Below, piece after piece: positions 25,027 to 35,128 of a DNA stretch of 64,000 nucleotides. The stretch's first letter is position 1, and each line of letters begins with the position of its first letter. The notes below the pieces were generated by a model, which saw only the letters and a list, made by a program, of their open reading frames with translations, was not told where the DNA came from and searched no databases. This DNA comes from Bacillus sp. FJAT-45037 (lineage in GTDB: Bacteria; Bacillota; Bacilli; Bacillales; Bacillaceae_D): contig NZ_KZ454938.1 in the NCBI RefSeq assembly GCF_002797325.1, positions 1,934,267 to 1,998,266 on the forward strand. Reading direction: 5' to 3'. The position numbers and the translations under genes are program-made.

Positions 25027-27078
25027 TTAATCAAGGTTAGCTTTTTCAAGCTTATAATATAATGATCGAATCGATATATTCAACCTCTTGGCTGCTGCAG
25101 TTTTGTTGCCTCCACATTGTTCTATCGTTTCTTTTAATACATTACGTTCATAAGTTTCCATCAATTCTTGCAGTGATTTTCCTTCAGTCTGTGTTGGCCT
25201 TATACCAGGTTGAACAGGCATGGTCCCTTTATCATACAACAATGGAAGGTGCTCCTTAGAGATCTCCGTCACGCCAGCTTCCATATAAATCATTGCGCGC
25301 GCTAATACATTTTCTAGTTCTCGAACATTGCCTGGCCAATGATACGACTTTAAATAATTTAATGCTTCGACCGTGAGACGATGAAGGTAGCGACCATAAT
25401 CTTGATTAAGTTTTGCAATCAAATGGCTTGAAAGTTCAAGTAAATCACCCGTGCGCTCACGTAATGGCGGGATATAAATCGGCATTTTATTTAGTCGATA
25501 ATAAAGATCTTCACGAAACTCTTTCTCAACGATTGCTCGCTCTAAGTGAACATTAGTCGCAGCAATGACGCGAACGTCAATGGAGATCGCTTTGGTCCCA
25601 CCAACACGAACGATTTCTTTTTCCTGCAAAACACGGAGGAGCTTTGCCTGCATGTTACTAGAGAGCTCTCCAATCTCATCAAGAAAAATGCTGCCTTGTT
25701 CAGCTTCTTCAAACAAACCTTTTTTCCCTCCACGCCGCGCTCCCGAAAAAGCCCCGTCCTCATAACCAAACAATTCACTTTCTAGCAAAGACTCAGTCAA
25801 AGCAGCACAATTCACGCGAATAAAAGGAGCGTGGCATCTCTTGCTTTCATTATGTATAGCATGGGCGAATAGTTCTTTTCCTGTTCCAGATTCCCCTCTA
25901 AGTAAAATCGTCACTGGAGTCGAGGCCGCCATTTTTGCTTGCTCGATCGCCACTTGCATCTCAGAAGAAGAACCGACAATCTCATCAAAAGAATACTTTG
26001 CTTGCAAGGATTCAAGTAGTTGTTTGGCACGTTTTAATTCACGGTTTAGGGATTTGATTTCTGAAACATCGTGAATTACTCCCACACTCCCCTTAATTTC
26101 TCCATCGACAATTACAGGAGCGACATTCACAACAACATCTCGTTTTCCTGGGCCGACTTTAAGTGGGACACCGCGGACAGCTTTTCTCGTTTTCAACACT
26201 TTTAAATGCATACTTTCGCCCTCAGAAATATCTGCTGTCGCTGGTTTATTAATAACTTCCTCTCTTTTAAGTCCTGTAAGACGGGAGTAGGCGGGATTAA
26301 TCATAATCCCGTTCCCACGCTCGTCCACCACCGAAATCGCATCATCGGAAGAATGGATAATCGCTTCTAACATAGTTTGAATACTTTTTAAATTGGTCAC
26401 TTGTTCAGCCATCTCAACAATCTCTGTCACATCTTTAAAAATAGCTAAAGCCCCAATGCAACGCTCTCCTTCAAATAAAGGCACTCGTGTCGTTAAAATC
26501 GTCAATCCGTTTTCAAAACGTTGCTTTTTATTATGCTCTTCATTTTTAGTTTGAATCACACGTGGCAAACCACTAGATATCAGAACGTCTTGAATATGTC
26601 GACCTATAGCATCTTTGGACTCGATTCCGGACATTTTTGAAGCAGCTTGGTTAAAAAAAAGCACCTCTGATTTATCATTCACCGCAATCATCCCATCATG
26701 TGTTGAATTTAAGATGGTCTCTTGAATCGATGATTGTTGATTCAATGTGTTAATTAAGTTATCTTTCTCTTCAATTAATGAAAAAAACAACCTAGCAATT
26801 CTCGAAGGAACAATCGTTGTTCCTGATTTCACTTGCGCCTGAAGCGATTCTAATACGTCCTTTTTACCCGTAGCTTCAAAAACAATATCAACTTCTTCTG
26901 TGTAGCAGTCAAACCAATTTGTGCACGTTCTGATGTTGTATTTTTTTGCTACGTCTATCCCCTCAGCTTGAATATTCACATCAGCAACAGCTAATACTCG
27001 GATATATTCCATCTCAAGAAGCATATGTAAAAGAGCTGTGCCTCCTCTTCCGGCCCCGATTAGAAGTACGTTCTTCAT
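25027..27078 (-). CDS. bkdR: Sigma-54-dependent activator BkdR
   Basis: A 683-residue enhancer-binding protein. Order of domains: a Rossmann-like N-terminus ([13 protein letters not shown], residues 4-16, then FEATGK), two PAS domains (about 120-225 and 240-350), the AAA+ domain with Walker A GESGTGKE, the sigma-54 contact loop GAFSGA (the usual GAFTGA with Ser), [11 protein letters not shown] as Walker B, and a Fis-type HTH ([22 protein letters not shown]). ATG 27078 has GGGAGGAG before it. It should activate the adjacent sigma-54 promoter in response to branched-chain amino acids. Confidence 0.93.
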   Translation of the reverse strand: MKNVLLIGAGRGGTALLHMLLEMEYIRVLAVADVNIQAEGIDVAKKYNIRTCTNWFDCYTEEVDIVFEATGKKDVLESLQAQVKSGTTIVPSRIARLFFSLIEEKDNLINTLNQQSSIQETILNSTHDGMIAVNDKSEVLFFNQAASKMSGIESKDAIGRHIQDVLISSGLPRVIQTKNEEHNKKQRFENGLTILTTRVPLFEGERCIGALAIFKDVTEIVEMAEQVTNLKSIQTMLEAIIHSSDDAISVVDERGNGIMINPAYSRLTGLKREEVINKPATADISEGESMHLKVLKTRKAVRGVPLKVGPGKRDVVVNVAPVIVDGEIKGSVGVIHDVSEIKSLNRELKRAKQLLESLQAKYSFDEIVGSSSEMQVAIEQAKMAASTPVTILLRGESGTGKELFAHAIHNESKRCHAPFIRVNCAALTESLLESELFGYEDGAFSGARRGGKKGLFEEAEQGSIFLDEIGELSSNMQAKLLRVLQEKEIVRVGGTKAISIDVRVIAATNVHLERAIVEKEFREDLYYRLNKMPIYIPPLRERTGDLLELSSHLIAKLNQDYGRYLHRLTVEALNYLKSYHWPGNVRELENVLARAMIYMEAGVTEISKEHLPLLYDKGTMPVQPGIRPTQTEGKSLQELMETYERNVLKETIEQCGGNKTAAAKRLNISIRSLYYKLEKANLD

Positions 27079-27288
27079 ACAACAACTCCTCCCTTTTTCA
27101 AAGCAGATGTGCATGATCCTCACAAAAACTCGAAGGATACAAATCAATCATCCATTTCGCATTATAAAACGCTTTCTCTATTCTCCACTATTACGCATAT
27201 TTCGTGAACATGCAAGGTCCTTCGTATACAAGAGCTGTTTTTTCCGTTACTATAATAGTCATAAGAGTGTCTAAATGAAAGAGGTTTG

Positions 27289-27528
27289 ATGATGGGACGA
27301 TTTATCGCTTTAATGATTCTTGTCATACCTGGAATTATCGCTGGGTACGGCATAAAACTAATGCGGGATACGATTTTTGCATTAATTAATTCACCTTACC
27401 CTAACTTATCTGTACAATTTCTAGTAGGTTTTATCTTCTTTATAGCTGGACTCGGCTTTATCGGTGGATTTATCTTTCATCGAGATAAGAAAAATGGAAA
27501 AATTGCTCCAAGATTTAAAAACAAATAA
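27289..27528 (+). CDS. yqzF: DUF2627 membrane protein YqzF
   Basis: A 79-residue protein with two membrane helices (about 5-20 and 43-63) and a basic tail, matching the DUF2627 family found next to bkdR in Bacillus. Function unknown. AAAGAGG precedes two consecutive ATG codons at 27289 and 27292; either could start. It is divergent from bkdR and ends at a bidirectional terminator. Confidence 0.85.
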   Translation: MMGRFIALMILVIPGIIAGYGIKLMRDTIFALINSPYPNLSVQFLVGFIFFIAGLGFIGGFIFHRDKKNGKIAPRFKNK

Positions 27529-27566
27529 CGAGAAGGCTCTTAATGTTGAGCTTTCTCGTTATTTTT
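27525..27566. terminator. Bidirectional terminator between yqzF and the MraY-like gene
   Basis: AATAACGAGAAGGCTC pairs with GAGCTTTCTCGTTATT, with T-tracts on both strands; it overlaps the last codons of the minus-strand gene. Confidence 0.8.
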
Positions 27567-28365
27567 GTTGGAACGGCACCCCGATCCTATCAATCCAGCG
27601 TAAAATTCGGAATTCATTAATAATCGCTGAAAATGATACTTTCTCTGCAACGAAGATTATGCCACCTGCAATAAACAAAGCCACCCATTGAATCTGAGGA
27701 GGAGTAAACTGGATCATCATGATCGCCACCACTGCACCAACTGCGGTTGCCCCATTATCACCAAGCATAGCCTGTCTATGCCCTTCAAGAACATACCACA
27801 AATATACTATGGCCAACCCATAAATGAGTAAAAAGAAGGCCGGTGCAGGAAAGCTTAACAACAATGGAATGAAAATGGCGACTGTTACCTTCCATACGCG
27901 GAGTGGCCTGGTATCAAACAAGTTCATAACATGCGGCATCCAGACAAGAAGCGAAAAATAACGTATACCTTCGGCTAAACTTTGAATATCAAGAGAAAAA
28001 ACAAATAGAAGTGCTAAACCAATAGTACCAATTAGCTTGATAAAGCCTGTAGTTGGACTTTTCTTCTTCAACACGCTAAACAAATGCCCTCTTAACCCTT
28101 TTGTTTCCTTAGATCCATAGCGATCATCAATAAATCCTAACACCCAAATACCACCAACAAATAGAAGGGCCTCATTAGAAAAGGCGAAAGAGTAGACTTC
28201 ACTTTCGACAACACCACAAAACGTCGCATATCCAAATAAGATAAAAATACCTAAACTGAATGGAATTCGTTTATTCTCGTAATTGACCACTGTCCACTTC
28301 AATGACTTAAATGCAACCATACTTACGTATGCAGCTAGCGGAATAAGAATCAATAGGGCAATCAT
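27559..28365 (-). CDS. MraY/WecA-like polyprenyl-phosphate transferase homologue
   Basis: A polytopic membrane protein (268 residues, about eight or nine helices) that keeps landmarks of the GT4 phosphosugar-transferase family: GFIDDRYG near residue 80, NLFDTRPLRVWK near 150 and LGDNGATAVG near 200. It is shorter than MraY (about 320) and the DDxxD motif is reduced, so activity is uncertain. The start overlaps the GT2 stop (ATGA), and the SteA-like gene is directly ahead, forming a three-gene envelope-type operon. Confidence 0.75.
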   Translation of the reverse strand: MIALLILIPLAAYVSMVAFKSLKWTVVNYENKRIPFSLGIFILFGYATFCGVVESEVYSFAFSNEALLFVGGIWVLGFIDDRYGSKETKGLRGHLFSVLKKKSPTTGFIKLIGTIGLALLFVFSLDIQSLAEGIRYFSLLVWMPHVMNLFDTRPLRVWKVTVAIFIPLLLSFPAPAFFLLIYGLAIVYLWYVLEGHRQAMLGDNGATAVGAVVAIMMIQFTPPQIQWVALFIAGGIIFVAEKVSFSAIINEFRILRWIDRIGVPFQQK

Positions 28366-29027
28366 TTTCGCACCACTTTCACATGTCGTTCAATCTCTCT
28401 CCATTGCTTGAATCGATGCAAGAAACCTCGAAATGATTTTCCCATTTCGCGATGAGCCATTGTCGTCTCTACTTCCATAATTTTAGCGCCACTTTTCAGG
28501 AGATCGATCGTCATTTTCGTTTCTACTCCGAACCCTTCATACTGCTCCTTAAGCAAAACATCTAGCCATTTTCGACGAAATGCTCGTTGACCTGACAAAG
28601 GGGCGCTAATGAACACTCCCGTCTGCCTATAAACAATAGATTGCGCTCTGCGCCTCACAAATCCTAATCCTGCTTTGCTCCCTGGTTTAAAAAGAGAAAT
28701 AGTTACATCCATTCCTTTCTCTCGTATAGCGTCAAGAAGATGCTTCACTTCTACAGCAGTCTTCTCAAGGTCTGCATCTACACAAACGATAATTTCTCCT
28801 GTAGCCATTCTCCATCCTTCTTGTAACGCACGTCCTTTGCCTTGGTTTTGCGGTAAATCAATTACACGGTCTGCGTAAAGATGTGCGATCGCACTCGTAT
28901 CATCCCTGCTCCCATCATTGACGACAATAATTTCTAAAAGGTCAGGAATTTTCCGTAAAGCACGCAAAGTGGCTTCCAGTCTAGCTTCTTCATTAAATGC
29001 CGGGACAACAACAGACACATCATTCAT
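28362..29027 (-). CDS. Family 2 glycosyltransferase
   Basis: A 221-residue GT-A glycosyltransferase: VSVVVPAFNEEARLEATL at the N-terminus, VNDGSRDDTS, and the metal-binding DAD in IVCVDADLEKT (about 100). No C-terminal membrane helices, so it is likely soluble or peripheral. The similarity to dolichol-phosphate-mannose-synthase-type enzymes is general; donor and acceptor are unknown. It overlaps steA by 8 bp and the MraY-like gene by 4 bp, so translation is coupled. Confidence 0.85.
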   Translation of the reverse strand: MNDVSVVVPAFNEEARLEATLRALRKIPDLLEIIVVNDGSRDDTSAIAHLYADRVIDLPQNQGKGRALQEGWRMATGEIIVCVDADLEKTAVEVKHLLDAIREKGMDVTISLFKPGSKAGLGFVRRRAQSIVYRQTGVFISAPLSGQRAFRRKWLDVLLKEQYEGFGVETKMTIDLLKSGAKIMEVETTMAHREMGKSFRGFLHRFKQWREIERHVKVVRK

Positions 29028-30141
29028 GACGTAGAGCCCCTTTTTTCCGAAGCCAGTCTTTCCCTTCTGCTAAAAAATGAGTCATTGTCTGATTGACATG
29101 ATTTTCTTTATCTCTCCACCAGTCATATGCCGATTGAAAACGACTTCTTTTCAGTAGATGTATTCCTTTCAAGTCGGTAATTAAATCTCCTGCTTGAATG
29201 CGCGTCAGGACACTAGATGCCATTCCACTTCGTCCTTTTTCAAGAAAATCTCTCATTCCAAAACGACACCCCACTAAGTACAGATGGCGCGCACCCGACC
29301 AAAAGGCAGCTTGAATAGCGACATCTTCACTCGTTCCACATAGAGAGACCATATCAAATGGTAAGCCAAGTGCCGCTAGACGCTCCCTTGCAGGCGACGT
29401 ACCATCTTGATATTGATGGCATATGAGGATTGCCCCGCTTTTTAATGCTTGTTCACTAACTGAGTCCATATCACCAACGATATAATCTGGTTTTAGTCGT
29501 TGCTTCAATAGCTCATCTGCTGCCCCGTCAATAGCGACAATCATCATTTTTCGATCAAATGACTCTCTCATATAAAGAAGATCTTTTTCAAAATGACCGC
29601 CTCTAGCGACTATTAGCACTTCTTGATTCTTGAGTTGCTCAAACACCCGTGGTACAGGCTGTAGAGTTGTAAACTGTTCTTTTTCACGCGTGGCATATGT
29701 TAAAGTATTATCTAAAAAATCACCAAAACGTGCAGCATAGGAAGCACGTGCTAAATTTTGCAGTTGCTTTATTACTTCTTTGTTGTAAGAAGCGACAGAG
29801 GCAAATTTTTCAAATCCATTATTTTTTTTTACATAGAGGACATCATCAACTATTAACGCTTCTTCTCCTTCAAGAATAATCGCAGTCTCTTCCATTTTCA
29901 CAATATCAAAAACCGCAATACCAGCCTTCAGCAATGTTAAGACATTGGTATGGTCATATCTTCCAGTCATTGAAGTAGATCCATTGATTACCGCACGTAC
30001 TCTTCGTTCAATGAGTCCATTCACCGATACGGTATCAAGGTCTTCATGCCAAATAAATGCGATCGCATTATCCGGTATATATTGAAGTAATTTTTTCGTT
30101 CGAATGTCCTCAAACACAGGTCCCAATATCACTCGACTCAT
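29020..30141 (-). CDS. steA: SteA-like putative cytokinetic-ring protein
   Basis: A 373-residue protein with a central thiamin-pyrophosphokinase-like domain (VAIDGAADELL, DYIVGDMDSVSEQAL) and a C-terminal amphipathic part, as in SteA proteins of Actinobacteria and Firmicutes that act in cell separation or division. ATG 30141 has GAGAGGG 8 nt upstream. The SteA name follows family resemblance; the function in Bacillaceae is not established. It heads the operon with GT2 and MraY-like genes and lies downstream of spo0A. Confidence 0.75.
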   Translation of the reverse strand: MSRVILGPVFEDIRTKKLLQYIPDNAIAFIWHEDLDTVSVNGLIERRVRAVINGSTSMTGRYDHTNVLTLLKAGIAVFDIVKMEETAIILEGEEALIVDDVLYVKKNNGFEKFASVASYNKEVIKQLQNLARASYAARFGDFLDNTLTYATREKEQFTTLQPVPRVFEQLKNQEVLIVARGGHFEKDLLYMRESFDRKMMIVAIDGAADELLKQRLKPDYIVGDMDSVSEQALKSGAILICHQYQDGTSPARERLAALGLPFDMVSLCGTSEDVAIQAAFWSGARHLYLVGCRFGMRDFLEKGRSGMASSVLTRIQAGDLITDLKGIHLLKRSRFQSAYDWWRDKENHVNQTMTHFLAEGKDWLRKKGALRHE

Positions 30142-30210
30142 CAACAACACCCTCTCTCTTTCGCTTAGTCTTAGTATGAACAGAATTTACAAAATTACTA
30201 AAGCATAAAA

Positions 30211-30256
30211 ACAAATAAACCGTTTCAAGCCTAATGGCTTGAAACGGTTTATTTGT
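30211..30256. terminator. Terminator of spo0A
   Basis: ACAAATAAACCGTTTCAAGC pairs perfectly over 20 bp with the segment 30237-30256 around the loop CTAATG; a T-rich stretch follows on the minus strand. Confidence 0.9.
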
Positions 30257-30275
30257 TATCGTCATTCTCATTCTT

Positions 30276-31073
30276 TCAGGATACTTTGTGTTCAATTCGC
30301 AACTTATCTGCAACCATCGCAATGAATTCGGAGTTCGTTGGCTTTGCTCTCGTATGACTGACCGTGTAACCAAACAAACTAGAAATCGATTCAATGTTTC
30401 CGCGGCTCCATGCTACTTCAATTGCATGACGAATCGCACGTTCAACGCGACTTGCCGTTGTATTAAATTTCTTGGCGATATCTGGATATAGCACCTTGGT
30501 AATTGAACCTAATAATTCAATATCATTATAAACCATTGTAATTGCTTCACGTAAGTACATATAACCTTTAATATGAGCTGGCACACCAATCTCGTGAATA
30601 ATATTGGTAATGCTTGCATCTAAATTAAAGCCTCTGTCGTGATGATTAGATTGTGCAAAGTTTAATGAATTTGGTGATTTTTGTACGAATGATCGTTTTG
30701 TTCCACCAATGTCTCGAATGTTGGAAATTAATTCTTCCATGTCAAACGGCTTTAATACATAATATGCCGCACCAAGATCAACAGCTCTTTTTGTCACATC
30801 TTCTTGACCAAATGCTGTTAACATAATAATATTTGGTTTTTTCTTCAAATTTAATTGATGTATACGTTCAAGCACAGCTAGACCATCTAAATGCGGCATA
30901 ATGATATCTAAAATAAGTACGTCAGGCTGTTCCGACTCAACAAGCGTCAAACATTCTTGACCATTGAATGCCACCCCAAGAACTTCCATGTCATCTTGAG
31001 AAGAAATATATTCATTTAATAGATTTACTAACTCCCGATTATCATCCGCAATACAAACTTTTATTTTCTGCAC
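30276..31073 (-). CDS. spo0A: Sporulation master regulator Spo0A
   Basis: A 265-residue response regulator at the end of the phosphorelay. The receiver domain has the acidic pocket DDN (10-12), the phospho-acceptor Asp56 in [12 protein letters not shown] and Lys in VLKPF; the C-terminal effector domain has the recognition helix [18 protein letters not shown]. The start is GTG with AAGGAGG 7 nt upstream. The upstream region carries 0A boxes, as expected for autoregulation. Downstream of spoIVB as in other Bacilli. Confidence 0.98.
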   Translation of the reverse strand: MQKIKVCIADDNRELVNLLNEYISSQDDMEVLGVAFNGQECLTLVESEQPDVLILDIIMPHLDGLAVLERIHQLNLKKKPNIIMLTAFGQEDVTKRAVDLGAAYYVLKPFDMEELISNIRDIGGTKRSFVQKSPNSLNFAQSNHHDRGFNLDASITNIIHEIGVPAHIKGYMYLREAITMVYNDIELLGSITKVLYPDIAKKFNTTASRVERAIRHAIEVAWSRGNIESISSLFGYTVSHTRAKPTNSEFIAMVADKLRIEHKVS

Positions 31074-31117
31074 AATACAACCTCCTTGATTCCTGTTAAT
31101 TTGTCATAAGTTATATT

Positions 31118-31256
31118 TTCGACAAGGAGTGTGATTATCCTTTTTTTTCTTCGAATTATAATTGTTAATTTCAGTTTTTCTTAAATTAACTATCGATTGC
31201 TTTAGTTTTCGACTCTATTCGCTATTTGACATTTGTAATCTTAGGCATTTGTCGAA
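31118..31256 (-). promoter_or_regulatory. spo0A promoter region with 0A boxes
   Basis: Two exact 0A boxes (TGTCGAA) lie at 31118-31124 (minus strand) and 31250-31256 (plus strand), with a 6/7 match at 31207-31213. A TTGACA near 31295 with a downstream TAAAAT is a possible vegetative -35/-10 pair, though the spacing (15 nt) is short. The boxes support Spo0A~P autoregulation. Confidence 0.7.
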
Positions 31257-31320
31257 AATTCTTTATTTCTATTTTAGCTTAACACAGCTTTTGTCAAAAA
31301 TCACATTTTTTCTATCTGCA

Positions 31321-31360
31321 AAAAAAAAGAAAACCAAATCGAGTGGCTAACTCGCTTTGG
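31321..31360 (-). terminator. Terminator of spoIVB
   Basis: On the minus strand CCAAAGCGAGT and ACTCGATTTGG form a stem that includes the spoIVB stop codon, followed by a long T-tract. Confidence 0.8.
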
Positions 31361-32657
31361 CTTTTTGAATATTTTCATCTTTCACGCCTGCTTCTTCAAG
31401 CATCCATCCTATATGACAACCATATCCAGAAGTTGGATCATTTACAAAAACATGAGTAACGGCACCAATTAATTTACCGTTTTGTATAATTGGACTCCCA
31501 CTCATCCCTTGAACAATTCCACCTGTCGCTTCAAGTAGTTTAGGATCCACTACTTTTATAACCATGCCTTTTGTTGCCGGTTGCTTTTGCGGAACAGAGC
31601 TAACAATTTCAATATCAAACTCTTCCACATCTTCCCCGTTGACAACCGTTAAAATTTTTGCAGGTCCTTCTTCTACATGACTTGAGAGCGTCACAGGCAT
31701 TTTATCATCATGAATATGATTTTTTATCGAATCTTTAGCTAATGTCCCAAAAATTCCGAAGGGACTATTCTTTTCAATCGATCCTAAAATATCACGTTGT
31801 TGAGAAAAATTTGCTAACTTCTCACCAGGGTCTCCATTACTTCCTTTTTCAATAGAGGTAACGGATGAACGAATTATTTGACCGTCATGGACAATAATCG
31901 GCTTTTGGGTATCTACATCTGAAATAACATGTCCTAACGCACCATATTTTTTTGAAACAGGATCATAAAATGTTAATGTTCCCACCCCAGCTGCCGAATC
32001 ACGAATGTAGAGCCCCATACGGTAAGAATGTTCTCCACTTGATTTGCGTGGGATTAATTCTTTTGTTATATCTTGTTGATCGCGCTTTAATGTGATCTTT
32101 AATGGTCGTTCTTCTTCTCCAGCCGCTTGCACATACTCTGCCACTTGACTCATACGCTCAATTTTATGCCCATCAATACTTGTGATCATATCACCGACCA
32201 AAATTTGGGCTTCTTCCCCAGGTGAGGCATCTCCGTTGTCCGTATGAATTAAATGATGTCCAACTACAAGTACACCCTCAGTATTTAATTTTACTCCAAT
32301 AGACTGTCCACCAGGTATAACTTCGATCTTTGGGAGCACATTAACATGAATATGCTTCACTGGAAAACCAGAAACTTCCATACTTAGTTCCGCTTCGCCT
32401 ACTTCATGCCCTGTCACTGAAGCTAAACTGTTTGAACCATCATTATTTAATGCAAAGGCAACATTTTCTTCATGTTTCATCACCGGTAGTACACGATTGC
32501 TCTTATTCGCTTCATAAAGAGTTGTTTCTTCTCCTTCAAATACGGTAATGGATGTTGGAATTGCGATCCACTCCTTTATTCCCGTTTGAAAAGCCAAGCT
32601 AAGAAGAAAAAGAAGACATCCTAATCCAATAATTTTTCTAACTGCATCGCCTCTCAC
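31347..32657 (-). CDS. spoIVB: SpoIVB serine peptidase (S55)
   Basis: A forespore-secreted signalling protease (436 residues) that cleaves SpoIVFA to trigger pro-sigma-K processing. One N-terminal membrane segment, a PDZ domain (about 110-200), and the S55 domain with the serine in [16 protein letters not shown] and His in SDVDTQK-proximal GALGHVISD. The start is GTG with GGAG upstream. It is between recN and spo0A, the usual order. Confidence 0.96.
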   Translation of the reverse strand: MRGDAVRKIIGLGCLLFLLSLAFQTGIKEWIAIPTSITVFEGEETTLYEANKSNRVLPVMKHEENVAFALNNDGSNSLASVTGHEVGEAELSMEVSGFPVKHIHVNVLPKIEVIPGGQSIGVKLNTEGVLVVGHHLIHTDNGDASPGEEAQILVGDMITSIDGHKIERMSQVAEYVQAAGEEERPLKITLKRDQQDITKELIPRKSSGEHSYRMGLYIRDSAAGVGTLTFYDPVSKKYGALGHVISDVDTQKPIIVHDGQIIRSSVTSIEKGSNGDPGEKLANFSQQRDILGSIEKNSPFGIFGTLAKDSIKNHIHDDKMPVTLSSHVEEGPAKILTVVNGEDVEEFDIEIVSSVPQKQPATKGMVIKVVDPKLLEATGGIVQGMSGSPIIQNGKLIGAVTHVFVNDPTSGYGCHIGWMLEEAGVKDENIQKAKAS

Positions 32658-32749
32658 TCACTTCACTCTCCTAGCTCCTAGCCCACACCTCCATGATGGC
32701 TGTAATACTAATGTTGCCTTCTGGGTCAACATTTATAACTCTGCAACAA

Positions 32750-32781
32750 GAAAAAAGCTACCCTTAATTGGCTAGCTTTTC
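32750..32781 (-). terminator. Terminator of recN
   Basis: AAAGCTA and TAGCTTTTTT form a short stem with a T-run on the minus strand after the recN stop. Confidence 0.65.
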
Positions 32782-32791
32782 ATGTCTGAAG

Positions 32792-34516
32792 TTAGACGGG
32801 TTGTTTTAGTTGCTCAGCGAGTTGTAATAATTCATTGGCGTGTTGTTTCGTAAGTTCTGTTACTTCAACGCCTGAAATCATTCGTGCAAGTTCATCAATT
32901 TTATGTTCAAGCGAGAGTGGTGTCACCGATGTACGCACACGATCTTGTTGCTCATGCTTAGAAATATATAAATGAATATCAGCCATAGCTGCAACTTGTG
33001 GAAGATGGGTGATACAAAGGACTTGAGAATCATGTGCGATGCTATGAATTCGTTCGGCAATCGCTTGAGCGACGCGACCACTAACTCCTGTATCAACTTC
33101 ATCAAAAATGACAGACGTAATTTGCTGATGGCTTTGAAAAATCGACTTTAACGCTAACATGATCCGTGAAATTTCCCCACCCGAAGCCGTTTTTGAAAGT
33201 GGCTTCATCGGTTCTCCAGGATTTGTAGAAATGAAAAACTCAACTTGGTCCATTCCTTCAGGGCCGAATGAAACAGATTTTCCGTCAATGACAGGACTGT
33301 TTTTAGTAACTGGCTTACTGATGATACGAATGTCCATAACTGTCTTTTCCATATACAGTTCTTTTAACTGTTCGTGAATAGCCTTAGTTAAATGTTCCGA
33401 AGCTTCTTTACGGATTTGTGTTATTGCTTTCGCTTCGATATAAAGATCCGCCCACGTTGTCTCTAACTCTTTTTGAAGTTCGTGTACACGATCATCTTTA
33501 TGAAGGATTGTATCAAGTTCTTCTTCAATTTTTGATGCATACTCAAGAATCGTTTCAACGTCTTCGCCGTATTTTCGTTTTAATTGTTGGATGTCATTTA
33601 ATCGACTTTCAATGAAATTAAGACGATTAGGATCAAATTCAACACCTTCTACTTGATCACGAATGCGAAATGTCGACTCTTCAAGAACATAATAACAATT
33701 ACTAATCGATTCATGTAGTGCTTGTAGATCTTTATCAACAGTAGCAGCCTCTTCAAGATGCATCATTGCGTTCATTAGATAATCCAATCCTTTTCCATCA
33801 CCGTAAAGGTTGGCATACGAGTCCTGTAATGCTTGAAAAAGCTTTTCACTATTAGCCAATTTGTAACGTTCTTCATTCAATAATTGGTCTTCATCAGGCT
33901 CAAGATTCGCTTCATTAATCTCCTTCAGTTGATACGTCAATAAGTCGATCCGTTGAGCCATTTCTTGTTCATTGTATGTTAACTGTTTCACTTGTTTTTC
34001 TAATTGGATCGCTCGCTCATACAAGTATCTATATTCTTTTTTCGTTATAGCTAATTCTTCTTTTGCAAAGCTATCAAGCATTCCAATATGATGCTCAGCC
34101 TGCATAAGCGCTTGATGTTCATGTTGACCATGTATATCGACTAAAGCTTGTCCAATCTCTCGCAAGATGCCGAGGGTGACTAACTTTCCATTAACTCGAC
34201 AAATACTTTTCCCTTGCGCAGTTATGTCACGTCGTAACACGAACATACCATCTTGAACATCTATGCCAAGCTCTAACGCCTTAGCGACAATCGGATGTTT
34301 ATGTTCAATCGCGAATAACCCTTCAATCTCAGCTCGTTTTTCTCCATAACGAACAAATTCAGCCGATCCACGTCCCCCAAGTAAAAGACCAATCGCATCA
34401 ATAATAATTGATTTTCCAGCCCCAGTTTCACCCGTGAGAACCGTCAAGCCTTTCTCAAAAGGAATCGTTATTTCTTCAATAATCGCAAAATGTTTAATCG
34501 AAAGTTCAATTAGCAT
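32792..34516 (-). CDS. recN: DNA repair protein RecN
   Basis: An SMC-like ATPase of 574 residues acting early in double-strand break repair. Walker A TGETGAGKS (about 29-37), long central coiled coils, ABC signature LSKTASGGEISRIMLALK and Walker B TSVIFDEVDTGVSG are all intact. Length is normal. It is 13 bp downstream of ahrC, the usual arrangement. Confidence 0.97.
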   Translation of the reverse strand: MLIELSIKHFAIIEEITIPFEKGLTVLTGETGAGKSIIIDAIGLLLGGRGSAEFVRYGEKRAEIEGLFAIEHKHPIVAKALELGIDVQDGMFVLRRDITAQGKSICRVNGKLVTLGILREIGQALVDIHGQHEHQALMQAEHHIGMLDSFAKEELAITKKEYRYLYERAIQLEKQVKQLTYNEQEMAQRIDLLTYQLKEINEANLEPDEDQLLNEERYKLANSEKLFQALQDSYANLYGDGKGLDYLMNAMMHLEEAATVDKDLQALHESISNCYYVLEESTFRIRDQVEGVEFDPNRLNFIESRLNDIQQLKRKYGEDVETILEYASKIEEELDTILHKDDRVHELQKELETTWADLYIEAKAITQIRKEASEHLTKAIHEQLKELYMEKTVMDIRIISKPVTKNSPVIDGKSVSFGPEGMDQVEFFISTNPGEPMKPLSKTASGGEISRIMLALKSIFQSHQQITSVIFDEVDTGVSGRVAQAIAERIHSIAHDSQVLCITHLPQVAAMADIHLYISKHEQQDRVRTSVTPLSLEHKIDELARMISGVEVTELTKQHANELLQLAEQLKQPV

Positions 34517-34529
34517 GCTATACCCACCT

Positions 34530-34979
34530 TTACAACATCTTTAGAAAACGTTCCGTTACATCCGGTCCTTCTTCTTTATGCTTGCAAATGATTAAAATGG
34601 TATCATCGCCACAAATCGTTCCCATAATTTCCGTCCAATCTAAATTATCAATGAGTGCACCGATGGAATTGGCGTTTCCAGGAAGTGTTTTAATCACAAT
34701 GATATTATCTGATCGATCAATACTAACAAAACTGTCCATGAGAGCACGTTTTAATTTTTGTAATGGATTAAAACGTTTATCGGCTGGTAAGCTGTATTTG
34801 TATCGACCGTCAAGCATTGGTACTTTTACTAAATGTAATTCTTTAATGTCTCTAGATACGGTCGCTTGTGTAATTGAGAAGCCTTTTGCACGTAATTGTT
34901 CGACCAAGTCATCTTGTGTTTCTACTTCGTTATTTGCAATAATTTCACGGATTTTTATATGTCGTTGACCTTTGTTCAC
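34530..34979 (-). CDS. ahrC: Arginine repressor AhrC/ArgR
   Basis: A 149-residue winged-helix repressor/activator of arginine metabolism. The DNA-binding half ([16 protein letters not shown], then [19 protein letters not shown]) and the arginine-binding half ([14 protein letters not shown]) are complete. I start at GTG 34979, with AAGGTGG upstream, because it gives the family's usual MNKGQRH start and exact length; the frame extends eight codons further up. Confidence 0.95.
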   Translation of the reverse strand: MNKGQRHIKIREIIANNEVETQDDLVEQLRAKGFSITQATVSRDIKELHLVKVPMLDGRYKYSLPADKRFNPLQKLKRALMDSFVSIDRSDNIIVIKTLPGNANSIGALIDNLDWTEIMGTICGDDTILIICKHKEEGPDVTERFLKML

Positions 34980-35082
34980 ATGTACCACCTTATTTCTAAT
35001 CATTTCTTTCCATTATCCACAAAATTGAATGATTATACAACCATCGATGTCTTATATAGAAGCCGTATAATGGTTCACTCAT

Positions 35083-35114
35083 AAGAAAAAGAAGGAAACC
35101 ATTCCTTCTTCTTC
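35083..35114 (-). terminator. Terminator of tlyA
   Basis: On the minus strand GAAGGAA-TGG-TTTCCTTC is followed by TTTTTC. Confidence 0.7.
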
Positions 35115-35128
35115 ACACTTATTTATTT

